Notes under the pieces: generated by a model
Seen by the model: the letters and a program-made list of their open reading frames with translations, nothing else
Database searches by the model: none
Told to the model about the DNA's origin: nothing
Made by a program: the position numbers and the translations under genes
Shown here: positions 45,311 to 56,600 of the stretch, piece by piece
Layout: each line of letters starts with the position of its first letter
Position numbering within the stretch: the stretch's first letter is position 1
Assembly: GCF_900141935.1 (NCBI RefSeq)
Contig: NZ_FQYX01000007.1
Location: forward strand, 1-64,000
Direction of reading: 5' to 3'
Source of the DNA: Arenibacter nanhaiticus
GTDB lineage: Bacteria; Bacteroidota; Bacteroidia; Flavobacteriales; Flavobacteriaceae
DNA length: 64,000 nucleotides

Positions 45311-46465
45311 TTATTTGCTGATTACTTTTATAGTGTTCTTTACTTTTTCTGCTATTTTTCTAGCTTGTGCAATATCTTGGTTTACGATGGTAACATGCCC
45401 CATTTTTCTAAAGGGTCTTGTTTGTTTTTTACCGTAAATATGGGGAGTAACACCGTCTAGTTGAAGGATTTTCTCCATGTTCTGGTAAACTACCTCTCCT
45501 GTATGCCCTTCGGCACCTACTAGGTTTACCATAATTCCGGCCACCTTACTTTCCGTACTTCCTAAGGGCAGGTCTAAAATAGCACGGATATGCTGTTCAA
45601 ATTGATTGGTGTAACTGGCTTCGATACTATAGTGCCCGCTATTGTGAGGTCGAGGAGCTACTTCATTGACCAAAATCTCATCGTCTTTGGTCTGGAACAT
45701 TTCTACGGCCAAAATACCGATATGCTGAATTTTTTCTGAAACTTTCAAGGCAACATCAATAGCTTTTTGTGCTACTTCGTCACTGATCCTTGCCGGACAA
45801 AGAACGTACTCTACTTGATTGGCTTCTGGGTGGAATTCCATTTCTACCACAGGGTAGGAAACAGTTTGCCCGCTTGGGTTTCTGACAACAATGACGGCCA
45901 ATTCATTTTTAAATGGGATCATAGTTTCTGCTATGCATTCCGAGTTAGGTAGCCCTTCTAAATCTTTAAGACTTCTAACGACCTTTACCCCTTGGCCATC
46001 GTAGCCGAATTGGGCACTCTTCCAAACAAAGGGAAAAGTTAAACCACCATTGGCAACGCTATCTTCAATTTCGCTAGTATATGCAAAGCGGCTAAAAGGA
46101 GCCGTAGGGATATTGTTGTCTACGTAAAATAATTTTTGAGTGGCCTTGTTTTGTATAATATGCAAGGCATCAGTTTGCGGGTATACCTTGACGCCTTCGG
46201 ACTCTAATTTTTCTAGGGCCTTGGTATTTACGTTTTCTATTTCGATGGTTAAAACGTCAACCTTTTTTCCAAAGTTATATACCGTGTCATAATCTAATAA
46301 ATCGCCTTCGAAAAATTCGTTGCACGCTATTTTGGACGGAGCTTCTGGCGATGGATCCAATACTTTGGTGTGGATGTCAAATTTACGAGTCTCGTATAAC
46401 AACATTTTACCTAATTGGCCACCTCCAAGAATTCCTAATTTAAAATCGGAAGAAAAATAGTTCAT
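45311..46465 (-). CDS. purK: N5-carboxyaminoimidazole ribonucleotide synthase
   Basis: 384 residues from MNYFSSDFKLGILGGGQLGK, an ATP-grasp enzyme. The conserved N-terminus GILGGGQLGKMLL and the late EVAPRPHNSGHYSIEA identify PurK. It makes N5-CAIR from AIR, bicarbonate and ATP. An upstream in-frame ATG at 46510 would give 15 extra non-conserved residues and falls at the presumed promoter, so the inner start is preferred. Co-transcribed with purE. Confidence 0.95.
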   Translation of the reverse strand: MNYFSSDFKLGILGGGQLGKMLLYETRKFDIHTKVLDPSPEAPSKIACNEFFEGDLLDYDTVYNFGKKVDVLTIEIENVNTKALEKLESEGVKVYPQTDALHIIQNKATQKLFYVDNNIPTAPFSRFAYTSEIEDSVANGGLTFPFVWKSAQFGYDGQGVKVVRSLKDLEGLPNSECIAETMIPFKNELAVIVVRNPSGQTVSYPVVEMEFHPEANQVEYVLCPARISDEVAQKAIDVALKVSEKIQHIGILAVEMFQTKDDEILVNEVAPRPHNSGHYSIEASYTNQFEQHIRAILDLPLGSTESKVAGIMVNLVGAEGHTGEVVYQNMEKILQLDGVTPHIYGKKQTRPFRKMGHVTIVNQDIAQARKIAEKVKNTIKVISK

Positions 46466-46507
46466 TTGAATTGATTCACTTTTGTTATGGTGATTGTAGT
46501 ATGTGGA

Positions 46508-46515
46508 CAAAAATA
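46508..46515 (-). promoter_or_regulatory. Possible purK-purE promoter -7 box
   Basis: TATTTTTG on the minus strand, 42 nt before the preferred purK start. It overlaps the longer purK frame, supporting the shorter start. Confidence 0.4.
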
Positions 46516-46569
46516 CGGCTAAATCTTAGAAACTGGCCTTGGACAACTAAAAAAGAAAAATCAAAATGG

Positions 46570-46577
46570 TATATTTG
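46570..46577 (+). promoter_or_regulatory. hpt-adk promoter -7 box
   Basis: TATATTTG, a perfect TAnnTTTG, 22 nt before the GTG at 46600. It lies inside the longer reading frame and so argues against starts at 46471 or 46501. Confidence 0.5.
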
Positions 46578-46599
46578 TGATCTTATTAAATTATTAACG

Positions 46600-47706
46600 G
46601 TGATAGAGCTACACGATAAATATTTCAAACCATTTATTAGCGAAGGAGAGATACTGCAAGCCATAAAAAAAGTTGCGGACGAAGTTGCTGCGGACTACCG
46701 TGATGAAACACCAATATTTATTGGGGTTTTAAATGGTTCTTTTATGTTTGTTGCCGATTTTTTAAAAGCGTATCAACATCCTTGCGAGATTTCCTTTGTA
46801 CGATTGAGCTCTTATCAGGGGCTTACCTCTACAGGTATCGTCGAAACATTATTGGATGTCCCCGATAATATAGATGGACGTTCTGTAATTATTTTAGAGG
46901 ATATTATCGATACCGGAAGAACCGTTAAAAAATTAATAGATTTATTTTCCAAGACCAAAGTAAAAGAATTTAGGATTGCCACCTTGTTTTACAAAGATGA
47001 AGTGTATAACGGGGAGTACGATATTGATTATTTTGGAATGAAAATACCAGATAAGTTCATCGTGGGATATGGACTGGATTACAAAGAGCTAGGAAGAAAT
47101 TTAAGAGAAGTATATCAACTTAATATAAAACATATGATAAACCTTGTTTTGTTCGGAAAACCAGGAGCAGGAAAAGGCACGCAAGCTGCATTTTTAAAAG
47201 AGAAGTATAATTTGAAACATATTTCCACGGGAGATGTGTTTCGTTATAATATAAAAAACGGAACGGAACTAGGAGTATTGGCCAAATCATATATTGATCA
47301 GGGTGAATTGGTACCGGATGAAGTGACCATAAAAATGCTTCAGGACGAGGTAGAAAAAAATCCTGAGGCAAGCGGATTTATTTTCGATGGTTTTCCAAGA
47401 ACAACGGCACAAGCAAAAGCCTTGGATCAGTTTTTAGTATCTAAAAACATGAAGATAGATGCTACCATTGCCTTAGAAGCCAATGATGAAGTACTTATTC
47501 AACGTTTATTGGAGCGCGGAAAAATTAGTGGAAGAAGTGATGACCAAGACGAGGATAAAATCCGTAATCGTTTTGAAGAATACAATGAAAAAACAGCTCC
47601 CCTAAAGGATTATTACGAGGAGCAAGGGAAATTCCATAGCGTTAACGGAATTGGGTCTATAGAGGATATTACCAGTCGATTGACCAAGGTGATCGAAGAA
47701 ATATAA
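46600..47706 (+). CDS. Hypoxanthine phosphoribosyltransferase-adenylate kinase fusion
   Basis: 368 residues if started at the GTG at 46600 (VIELHDKYFKPFISEGEI), where HPRT homologues begin. Residues 1-174 form a purine phosphoribosyltransferase with the PRPP loop VIILEDIIDTGRTVKKL. Residues from Met179 form a complete short-lid adenylate kinase with P-loop FGKPGAGKGTQ, FDGFPRT and the Arg-rich RLLERGKISGR. The join is only a four-residue NIKH linker and there is no stop between them. Salvage of hypoxanthine or guanine and AMP/ADP interconversion would thus be in one protein; separate translation from the internal ATG at 47134 is possible. Confidence 0.85.
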   Translation: MIELHDKYFKPFISEGEILQAIKKVADEVAADYRDETPIFIGVLNGSFMFVADFLKAYQHPCEISFVRLSSYQGLTSTGIVETLLDVPDNIDGRSVIILEDIIDTGRTVKKLIDLFSKTKVKEFRIATLFYKDEVYNGEYDIDYFGMKIPDKFIVGYGLDYKELGRNLREVYQLNIKHMINLVLFGKPGAGKGTQAAFLKEKYNLKHISTGDVFRYNIKNGTELGVLAKSYIDQGELVPDEVTIKMLQDEVEKNPEASGFIFDGFPRTTAQAKALDQFLVSKNMKIDATIALEANDEVLIQRLLERGKISGRSDDQDEDKIRNRFEEYNEKTAPLKDYYEEQGKFHSVNGIGSIEDITSRLTKVIEEI

Positions 47707-47989
47707 GTAGAACAGCTTCTTATTACAGTCGACGAAAGTTGATCAGCGCCATAGAACATCACCTGATTGTTTGTTAGGGATGCATTTAAAAAGGCTAGCT
47801 TTTGGATATTTTAATAGGTATCGTAAATAACCAAAAACATAACTTCTATTCTACGGTAGTAGCATTGCCTGAATAAAATGGAGGGTAAATTTCTGAAGAT
47901 AATCTTTTTAGACATAAATGCGATAGCACTATGGGGCAGTTTTATGCCAAGAATTAAAGAAATAGAAAAGATCTTTTTTAGGGATCTTT
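47707..47989. other. Intergenic stretch, nothing recognised
   Basis: Non-coding DNA after the hpt-adk gene; no hairpin, RNA or frame that I can defend. Confidence 0.4.
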
Positions 47990-48298
47990 ATGCTATTTGA
48001 AGGATACACTCCTAATCCCAATCTTTCGCCATCCTATAGCAATACGGTTTTGAAAATAAGCAGTGGTTGAGATAAATGGCCCTGAGGGTTTTCTTATGGA
48101 TTTGGAACCTTTTAACTGGCAAAGTATGTAGAAGGTTGCGGTTGTACAGCCGAAACGACCTCTAAGGTTGGTTTTATGGAATGCCCTAAAACCAAGGTTT
48201 TGGGATTTGACTTTAGTGTTGAAAAAATAAAACAGAATGTATACATTTGTGGCCAAGGATATTGGGATGTTTTTGGCGTATATACCTACACTTTTTAA
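47990..48298 (+). pseudogene. Probable frameshifted small gene
   Basis: Three consecutive plus-strand segments read as protein in different frames: 47990-48067 (ends NTVLKISSG), 48063-48128 (VVEINGPEGFLMDLEPFNWQ) and 48116-48295 (KYVEGCGCTAETTSKVGF, then FDFSVEKIKQNVYICGQGYW, ending VYTYTF). Joined with two frame changes they would give one protein of about 100 residues. I do not recognise the family. The minus strand here is also open (105 codons) but has no credible features. Degraded gene is favoured; chance cannot be excluded. Confidence 0.4.
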
Positions 48299-48357
48299 GG
48301 CCTGCCCCATGCCAGAATAAGGTTCAATTAAGAAAAGGAACGAAATAAACTAAAAAA

Positions 48358-49371
48358 ATGACTGAAGGCAATTTTGTGGATTATGTAAAAGTACATTTGG
48401 AATCCGGTAAAGGAGGAAAAGGTTCTATACATTTACATAGGGAAAAGTTTATAACCAAAGGTGGTCCCGATGGTGGTGATGGCGGCCGTGGTGGGCATAT
48501 TATTATAAAAGGCAACAAAAACTTATGGACCTTATTGGGCTATAAGTTTCAAAGACATTTTAAGGCGGGCCATGGTGAGCATGGTGCTAAAAGCCGGAGT
48601 ACAGGTGCCGATGGGCAGGATGTTTATTTAGAGGTGCCATTAGGGACTGTAATCAGAGATGCCGATACCAACGAAATAATTATGGAAATTACCAACGACC
48701 AAGAGGAAATAATTCTTTTGGAAGGTGGTTTAGGAGGGCGTGGAAACTGGCATTTTAGAACCTCTACAAACCAAACCCCAAGATATGCACAGCCCGGAAT
48801 TCCAGGAAAGGAAGCTGATCTTATCTTTGAATTAAAAGTACTGGCCGATGTAGGGCTTGTTGGTTTTCCAAATGCTGGAAAATCGACCCTATTATCGGTG
48901 TTGACTTCCGCGCAGCCGAAAATTGCAGATTACGAATTTACGACCTTAAAACCCAATCTTGGGATTGTAGAATATAGGGAGTTTAAGAGTTTTGTGATGG
49001 CCGATATTCCTGGAATTATTGAAGGCGCTGCAGAAGGAAAGGGACTAGGGCATTATTTCTTAAGACATATTGAACGAAACTCTACACTGCTTTTTTTAAT
49101 TCCTGCCGATAGTAAAGATATTAGCAAGGAATATGAAATTTTGTTAGACGAACTTCGTAGATATAACCCAGAACTTTTAGATAAAGATCGATTGATAGCC
49201 ATTTCTAAAAGCGATATGTTAGATGAGGAGCTGATGGAAGAAATGAGGTCGGAACTCGACAAGGACCTACAAGGAATACCATATATGTTTATATCTTCAG
49301 TGGCACAACAAGGATTGGTAGAACTTAAAGATAGACTTTGGGAAATGCTAAATCGCAATGTTGTTGATTAG
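48358..49371 (+). CDS. obg: GTPase Obg
   Basis: 337 residues. The N-terminal Obg fold is Gly-rich ([18 protein letters not shown], about 38-55), followed by the G domain with G1 [10 protein letters not shown] (about 165-175), G3 DIPGIIEGA and G4 region [10 protein letters not shown]. The C-terminal OCT domain is absent, the common short form. Obg is an essential ribosome-associated GTPase for late 50S assembly and stress response. It follows hpt-adk at a distance; in relatives these genes are neighbours. Confidence 0.96.
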   Translation: MTEGNFVDYVKVHLESGKGGKGSIHLHREKFITKGGPDGGDGGRGGHIIIKGNKNLWTLLGYKFQRHFKAGHGEHGAKSRSTGADGQDVYLEVPLGTVIRDADTNEIIMEITNDQEEIILLEGGLGGRGNWHFRTSTNQTPRYAQPGIPGKEADLIFELKVLADVGLVGFPNAGKSTLLSVLTSAQPKIADYEFTTLKPNLGIVEYREFKSFVMADIPGIIEGAAEGKGLGHYFLRHIERNSTLLFLIPADSKDISKEYEILLDELRRYNPELLDKDRLIAISKSDMLDEELMEEMRSELDKDLQGIPYMFISSVAQQGLVELKDRLWEMLNRNVVD

Positions 49372-49516
49372 GCGTATTGTGTTTGGTTTTTCCATAATAT
49401 GATTCCTATAACTCTCTCTTTAATTTTGTCCTTTTAGTATCGCTTTAAGGTATTTAATGGCACTGATAATTAAAGGGAGAGGCTATTTTTTGTTACTTTT
49501 ATATAAAACGGTCATC

Positions 49517-50038
49517 ATGAAAAAAATAGGAATCTTGTTCGTAGCATTGGTTTTGGCTTCTTGTAATGCTGTAAGAGTTCAGTACGATTACGATAGGACA
49601 GCTGATTTTTCGGCTTATGCCACCTATAATTATTATGCAGACATGGATACCGGTTTAAGTGAACTGGACAGGAAACGTCTTATAAAGGCAATAGATTTTA
49701 ATTTGCGCAATAAGGGGATTAAACTTTCCGAAGAACCAGCTATTTTAATTGATATAAAATCTCGTTCTTATACTGGCATTCAAAGAAACACTGTTGGGGT
49801 TGGGATTGGGGGATCTGGCAGAAATGTAGGCGGTGGAGTAAATATTGGTATCCCTATGGGGAATTCCAAGCTAGAGAGAGAAGTTCAAATAGACTTTGTC
49901 GATAGCCAAAAAGATGCTCTTATTTGGCAAGCAACTGCTGTAAGTTCTTTTTATGAAAACAGTTCTCCAGAAGTACGGGAAGAAAAATTTCTACAATTGG
50001 TCACTAAAGCATTTTCTAAATATCCTCCTAAAAAGTAA
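49517..50038 (+). CDS. DUF4136 lipoprotein
   Basis: 173 residues from the ATG at 49517 (MKKIGILFVALVLASC, lipobox LASC, Cys16); a longer frame from 49457 would bury the signal peptide. The mature part begins NAVRVQYDYDRTADFSAYAT, the typical start of DUF4136 proteins, and has a Gly-rich loop (GVGIGGSGRNVGGGVNIG). Function of the family is unknown; the protein is expected in the periplasm on a membrane. Confidence 0.85.
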   Translation: MKKIGILFVALVLASCNAVRVQYDYDRTADFSAYATYNYYADMDTGLSELDRKRLIKAIDFNLRNKGIKLSEEPAILIDIKSRSYTGIQRNTVGVGIGGSGRNVGGGVNIGIPMGNSKLEREVQIDFVDSQKDALIWQATAVSSFYENSSPEVREEKFLQLVTKAFSKYPPKK

Positions 50039-50211
50039 GCTCTTTTATAAATAACATTGATTATAGTTTTTCTCTGCTTTGAAAAAAATCTGTTTAAGGA
50101 TTATTCAAATACCATAGATAATATGGCCTTCCTGTTCTAGAAAGGCCTATGGTTTAAAAGAGCATACAGCATATATTCTGGTTGAATTTATGTAATTAAA
50201 TAAGGGTGCTG

Positions 50212-50586
50212 TTATGGTCTTAAAATGTCCTTATACCTATCCTTGTAGGCGTAGAGCATGGTAATATTTAAAAGAAGTAATACCAAGGCAAAACCTATAG
50301 AGCTCGGTTCTAGAAAGGCATGGAATAATATGGCGTTGATTGAAATAATAAAAAGAATCAACATCATCAAGGAGGCAAACTTATTGATTAAAAGAGATAT
50401 TCCAGCGACAATTTCTACCAAGGCAATGATGTTAATGGTATTAGTGCTCATTAAGGCAGAAAAATAGTTCATGGCAGCTTCTGACATTTGGCCGGCAGGC
50501 ATAAAATGAAAAAACTTATTTGATCCGAAGATAATGAGGAATACTCCAAATACGATTCGTAATCCAATGAAAAAGGTTGCGTTCAT
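50212..50586 (-). CDS. DoxX-family membrane protein
   Basis: 124 residues with four predicted membrane helices. N-terminal GLRIVFGVFLIIFGSNKFFHF and the central AALVEIVAG-like segment (NIIALVEIVAGISLL) are typical DoxX features. The family's function is not settled in bacteria of this kind. Confidence 0.85.
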   Translation of the reverse strand: MNATFFIGLRIVFGVFLIIFGSNKFFHFMPAGQMSEAAMNYFSALMSTNTINIIALVEIVAGISLLINKFASLMMLILFIISINAILFHAFLEPSSIGFALVLLLLNITMLYAYKDRYKDILRP

Positions 50587-50663
50587 AATAGTTTGGTTTT
50601 AAATTAATTATATGTTAATTTATGAAAAATATCAACGCGTAAATGCTAAAACTTTAAAAAAAT

Positions 50664-53600
50664 CTAATTTACGCTTATTCTTTCACCTTTACTATGGCTG
50701 CTGAATTCTGGTGCATACATGCTTTGAATGGTCGTAATGCCATTGCTGAACTCCCCTTTATTATTTACTCTTAAGTCGTATTCAAATATATAAACACCCT
50801 TAGAAAGGTAGTCTATAAAAAAACTGGTACTAGCATCTTTGGTGCTTTCATAATAACCAAGGCCGTCTTGCCATCGGTATTGGGATAATACGTTAACGGG
50901 TTCTAATCCGGCAGCCCGCATATCTTTCATATGTATAAACTCCATAGCCCTATCTGTTCGGATTTCTAAACGGACTCTGAGTACATCGCCCAAATTTAGT
51001 TGGGTTGACGCTGTTATTTCCCTGAGTTCTTCACCGGTATCGGTGTCTTGTTTTAGAAATAACTTCTTTTTCAACTGAAGCGGACTTTTTTCCGAAGTAA
51101 TCTTGTCTAAATCTTCAAAATACTGCCAGTACATTGCTCCCCAAGCCGGTCCTTCACCTTTTTTCGATAATGCTACCTTTGCCATCTCGGGTACTATTTC
51201 ATCGCCTGTCCAAGAAATTTTATAATAGCCGGTACCAGCCTCAGTATGGGTGTTTTTTAATTTTGAAGGCGCTATTTTCTTTTCACCTACAGACACCTCA
51301 ATCGCCTCGGTAACCGACAACCAATTGCTTCCTTGTAACAAAAGGGCGTAAACAGCTTCGGTAGTGGCTTTAGTGGTTTCCCATTGATTGGTCTGTTTAT
51401 TTTTTAAAAGCCATATTTTTAGTTGGTCTATCGTTTTTGTATCATTGTTGATCTCTGAAAAGGCTTCAATCAATAAGGCTTGGGTTTCTATAGCAGCTTG
51501 GTTCCAATGCCATGAATTAGTGTTGGCCTTCCAATACATGCCTAATTCTTCACTGGTAATACTATTTTCTTCTAAGGATTTAATGATTTTTTTTGCGTTA
51601 GTGGTATCCTTGCTCCTGTTTAGAAATAATGCCAATAATCCTTGGGAATACAAATCTTTATTTGCCCAGAATTGCTGTGCTTGTTTCTTGTAGTAAAGGG
51701 TGATTTCGGATACTTTTTGGGAGGTAGGAATACGGCTAAAAAAACTTCTTGTATAAAGGTAGTGAAGTTGAATGGGGGTTAAATGATCTGTATTGGCGAC
51801 CTTGGAAACCTTTCTCATTTTTTCATAATCTTCTATAAATTCGGCATCTAAATATGCGATGGCCTTTTTAATCATATCTTCAGTATCCGTCTCAGGGTTA
51901 AGAACGTTTAAATGATCTAAATGGCCTAATCCCGCAAGGATATGTTGGGTTATGAACCTATTAGAAATACCTCCCTTAAACCAAGGCCAAGCTCCAGAAG
52001 CTAATTGGTTATTTTGTAATTTTCTAAGGGTATTTTCACGCTCATTTTTCATTTTGTTTAGATTAAACAAAAGAGCAATTCGCTTTTTTTGTTCGGTTTC
52101 GGTTTGCGCATCGCGTAGCCAAGGCGTTTCTTGAATTAGGATAGATTTTAAATCCTGGTTTTTTTCTAGGTTGCTTAATAACGCATCTGTATTGGCCCAT
52201 TGCTTAAATACTTCCTGGATTCTTGGTTGGTTTTGGACAATACTACTTGCTAATGTATTGGCATAATACCGAGCAAAGATCTGTTCGCTACAATCAAAGG
52301 GATATTCCATTAAATAGGGCAGTGCCTGTACCGCATACCAGGCAGGATTTGAAGTTATTTCAAGACTTAACTGGTGATGTTTTAGCGTTGATGAGGTATT
52401 TGTCTTTAGTTTTTCTAAAACAAAAGATTTTGTTTCGTTGCTTTTTACCAACATGGGCAAGGTTTCTGTAACCAGCATTCTGTTGGTAAGTACCGGCAAT
52501 AGATTTTGTTCCCCATCACTATAGTCTCCGGCTGTTGCCATTATCGTGTATTGGACAGCTTGAAGGTTTTCGGGAATTTTTAAATTCCATGAAACTTCTG
52601 TGTTTCCAAGGGCATTTACCGTAAAGGTGGTTTCGGAAGGAGAGGTCAAGGCTTCCTGTTGCTGTATACTATCCTTTGGGATTAGGGAAGGTATCAAAAG
52701 ATTTTGGGTTATATCTTTACCAGAAACGGCATCGACCAAAATAATGCTTGCGGTACCGTTTAAAAGATTGTCGGTGATATTGGCAATTTTAGTACTGATG
52801 GTAATTTTGTCTCCCTCCCTTAAAAATCGTGGCGCGTTAGGTGTCACCATAATTTCTTTTTGGGTTACGGTTTCCATGCTGATAAGCTTACTTTCCAAGT
52901 TTTTAGTATGCGCCAGTAATTGTACTTTCCAAGTAGTCAGTGCTTCTGGGCTGGTAAAACTAAAGCTTACATTACCATCTTTATCGGTGCGTAATTGAGG
53001 AAAAAAGAAAGCTGTCTCTTGTAAATTTTTTCGAATTTGGACCTGGGAAATAGTATCCTTTTTAAATGCAGAATCTATTCTTTCTTGAGATTCTGAAGCT
53101 TCCTTTCCTTGTTTTCCAAAACCAACTACCACTGGTTCTTCCAATAGTTCAGAATCTTCTTGGGTCCTTGCTAACTCATTATGGGCTTTTTTCATGACCA
53201 TATTGTTTCGGTACAGCTGGTGTCGTTCCCCAAAATAAAAACCAAACCAATTAAAGGAATCATATGCTTGGGAGAATATAGGGTACTGAGCGTTTGGGGT
53301 ATGAAAGTAAGTGAAGTTTTCGATGCGATAACTGTGATAAGCATTGCTGTACAAGCTCGAATGATAGGTCGGTTGCCATGTAGGGGAAAAGCTCCAAGAA
53401 TGGTTTTGGAAGGCGTCCAAAGAGGCATCGTACATATTAGCCAAAACTTCTGCGGCCACCTTTTGTCCTTGAGCACCTTTTATAGAGAAAGACCATTTTT
53501 CTTCGTTGCCTGGTTGTAAATTATCCCGGAAAGTAACAGTTTCTATTTGAAGGTCTGTCTTGGGGTAGGGGACGTTAATATTGGCAGTTCCCGTCTCAAA

Positions 53601-56600
53601 TGAATTAAAGACACTATAGGTGTAATGAACAGAAAAGCCGCCTAAATCTGATTCGGTAACGGGGATTTTGATGGTTTCGGTGTTATTCCGGAGCGTTATG
53701 ATTTTGGTGTCAACAATCGTTTTGTTCTTTTCTATAAATAAGGTAACCGTTACGGTTTTAGCACTACTTCCTATGGTAACGGTAGCATTTTCTCCAGGAA
53801 CATAGGAGTGCTGATCTGTTTTTATTTCAAAAAGCTTTTGATCAGATACTTGTTTCTCATTAGACCCATGGACAGTAATCATGGCCATGTCTTTTATTTT
53901 TTGTCCAAAGGCATCGGTGGTTTCTAATTCTATGGTATACACCCCAGAGGTCCAGTTTTTTATTTTTCTCAACTTAATTTCACCGGTTTTTTCGGTATTA
54001 AAATCGGTTTCGAAGGCCAAGGTCGATTTCTCCCATGTGCTAGGGTCGGACTCCTTGGCGTAGGCATCGTGGGGAAATAGTTTTTTAAAGGCTTCCTCAG
54101 TTCCCATTTTGTACTCTGGTGCTTCCCATGGTCTTGGTCGCAGAACATATTGCGGGGCTTTAAGCTTGTAAATCTTTAAGGTTCCTTGTGCGGATACTGG
54201 CTGTCCGTTTAGGTTGCTAGTTCTAATCTTTATAAGATTGTTCTTTTTGTCTTTATCCAAAAATGGGGCGGCCTCTATATTGGCCAATAGCGTATGGTAC
54301 CCGGCCTTTATCGTGGTGATGGTGCTTTGGGTTTCTCCGTTAATATCGGTCACCTCCGCGGTAACTTCAAATAGGAAAATAGGGAGGTTGTCCTTGGAAA
54401 CACTACTATCAGGAATGGCTACGAAAGGAATGTTAAAGAACCCTAGAGCATCGGTCTTTGTTTCTCCATGTGCGATTTCCTGGGGGGAGCTGCCGTAACT
54501 CGGGCGGAACCAATAGAACCATCTAGGAAAATTGACGAGCCTGCGTACCGTATAACGTACTTTGGCATCGCTAATGGCACTTCCGGAATAGGCTAGGGCA
54601 GTACCTTTTACCTCAATACTGTCATGCACTCTAAAAGTATCGGTTATGGGTTGAAAGGAGGCTTTAAATTTTGGGCGCTTGTATTCTTCTACAGAAAAAG
54701 AAGTGATTCCGGACAAAGCAATATCTTCTGATGTAATAACAATCGAAAAAGTTCCTGTAAGACCATTGTTGGGAATTATAAATTCGCCGTCAAAGGAACC
54801 AAATTCATTGGTTTTAAATTCGTGGGCAGCTATTTCCCGACCATTGACATCGCGTAAACGGGCCTTGACAAGGGTATTGGTAATTAATGAGGAAGAGTTC
54901 CCTTTTTGTGAAACGGCTATTCCCTTGAAAAAAACGGGCTGTCCTGGGCGATAAATACTCCGGTCTGTAAATAGGAAAGTAGTGTGGTTGATACGTTCGT
55001 GTTCACCGTAATTATTTCGGGGATATAGGCTATATTTTCCAAAAAATGCAGTGTCGCCTTTATGTTCGATATGAGTGGTGATGTTTAACCATCGTTCCTT
55101 GGTTAAGGGTAGGATAACCATGCCGGTTACATCGGTGACAAAAGACTTGTTCAAGAAATGTGCTCTAGTATCTAGCTGATAGGTAAAGGTTACTTTTGCT
55201 CCACTCAATGGTTTTCCGTTGTTTCTGTCTACAACTTGATAGAAATAATGGGTGGGGGATTTAGTCTCTATAAAGGCTAAATCGGTTACTTGGATAGGGC
55301 TAAAAGCAAAACTTTTTTTATCATCGTAGCCTACAGGGGTTGCCAGAATAATGTAGGTTCCCTGACTTAGTGATGGTAACAGCACTTCGGTTTTATGAGG
55401 AATATAGTCTCCTTCATTTTTTAATATGGCCTCCCAAGTGATAGCAACCTTTAATTTTTTTATAAAAGGCAATTGGTTTTCTAATGGGTATATGTTTTTA
55501 AGTGCAGTCAGTTCTTTTTGGGAAATTTCATAAGCGGTAAATTTTAGGGCATCATGGTTTTTATAATGTACCAATAGACGGGATGGATGGTTGATGGGGA
55601 GGTGTTTTTCCGTAGTAATCTGAAGTTCTTGTGATAAGATTATTGCTCGTAAATGGCTGAATTTTTCTGCTGCTTTACCCTTTGGATACTTTTTTAAGGC
55701 TGTTTCGCACAGATCTAGGGCCTCTTTTCGCTTCCATTGATGCTCCTCTTGTGTGCCTGGAATATAATTTTCTGCTCGCTGATGGTACCATAGCGCAATT
55801 TCAAAAGAATAGAAACTTTCTGCTTCATGGTTTTTGTGTAATTGAGCCGCAAGTTGTAGGGCCTCCAGGTAATATTGGTCCTTCTTCTCAAAAATAGCAT
55901 TGTCACGGACAAACTTTAATCGTTCTATATCAATATCCACTAATGCAAAAGGAAGGGCGTCGTTTTGATGAGCTTTAATCAGCTCTTGATAGAGTAATAA
56001 AGCCTTTAATTGTTGAGAAGAGCTATCGTCCGATTTAAAACTATAGGTTGAGAACTTCGAGGATTCATTTAAATACTCTGGATTGTCAATTTCAAATTTA
56101 TCAGCAGGGCGGGTGATGCTATTTTCGCTGCTCTTATAAAAATCAATGGCATTATGTGCCAAAAGGTCAAATAAGGTAGGTCTATAAAGTTCAGATCCTT
56201 TTTCTTTGTGTAATATTTCCAAATATCCTTTGATGTCTACTTGCTGTAGTGCATCAGGTGTAGCCAAGGAATTATCAAAATGATTTCCTATGGCTGTGAA
56301 AATTGTAGTCAGGTCCCAAGTTCTAAAATCATCGTTATCAACCGGTGTCTCCGTATATGATCTATCGTAAAAGCGGTACCGGTTCTCTTGAAAATACTGC
56401 CAATACATTTGTGCTAAATAGCTTTCTAGAATATTTTTAGTAGGAAAACTGCTTTGGGCTATTTCTGATTTAAAATTATTGATAATGTTCAGTTGTGCAT
56501 CCTCTTCCAAGATTAGGATGTATTTGGACTTATATAATAACGCTTTTATAATTTGAGCGGAGTTGCTTTCTTTTCTTGCCTTATCGGAAATTTTTGTAAC

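Noticed and set aside
46471-46599. Longer N-terminus for the Hpt-Adk fusion
   Set aside because: It would run through the proposed promoter and adds 43 residues with no similarity to phosphoribosyltransferases; GTG at 46600 matches the family start.
47993-48310. 105-codon minus-strand frame between hpt-adk and obg
   Set aside because: No signal, domain or neighbour supports it; the plus-strand fragments are more protein-like.
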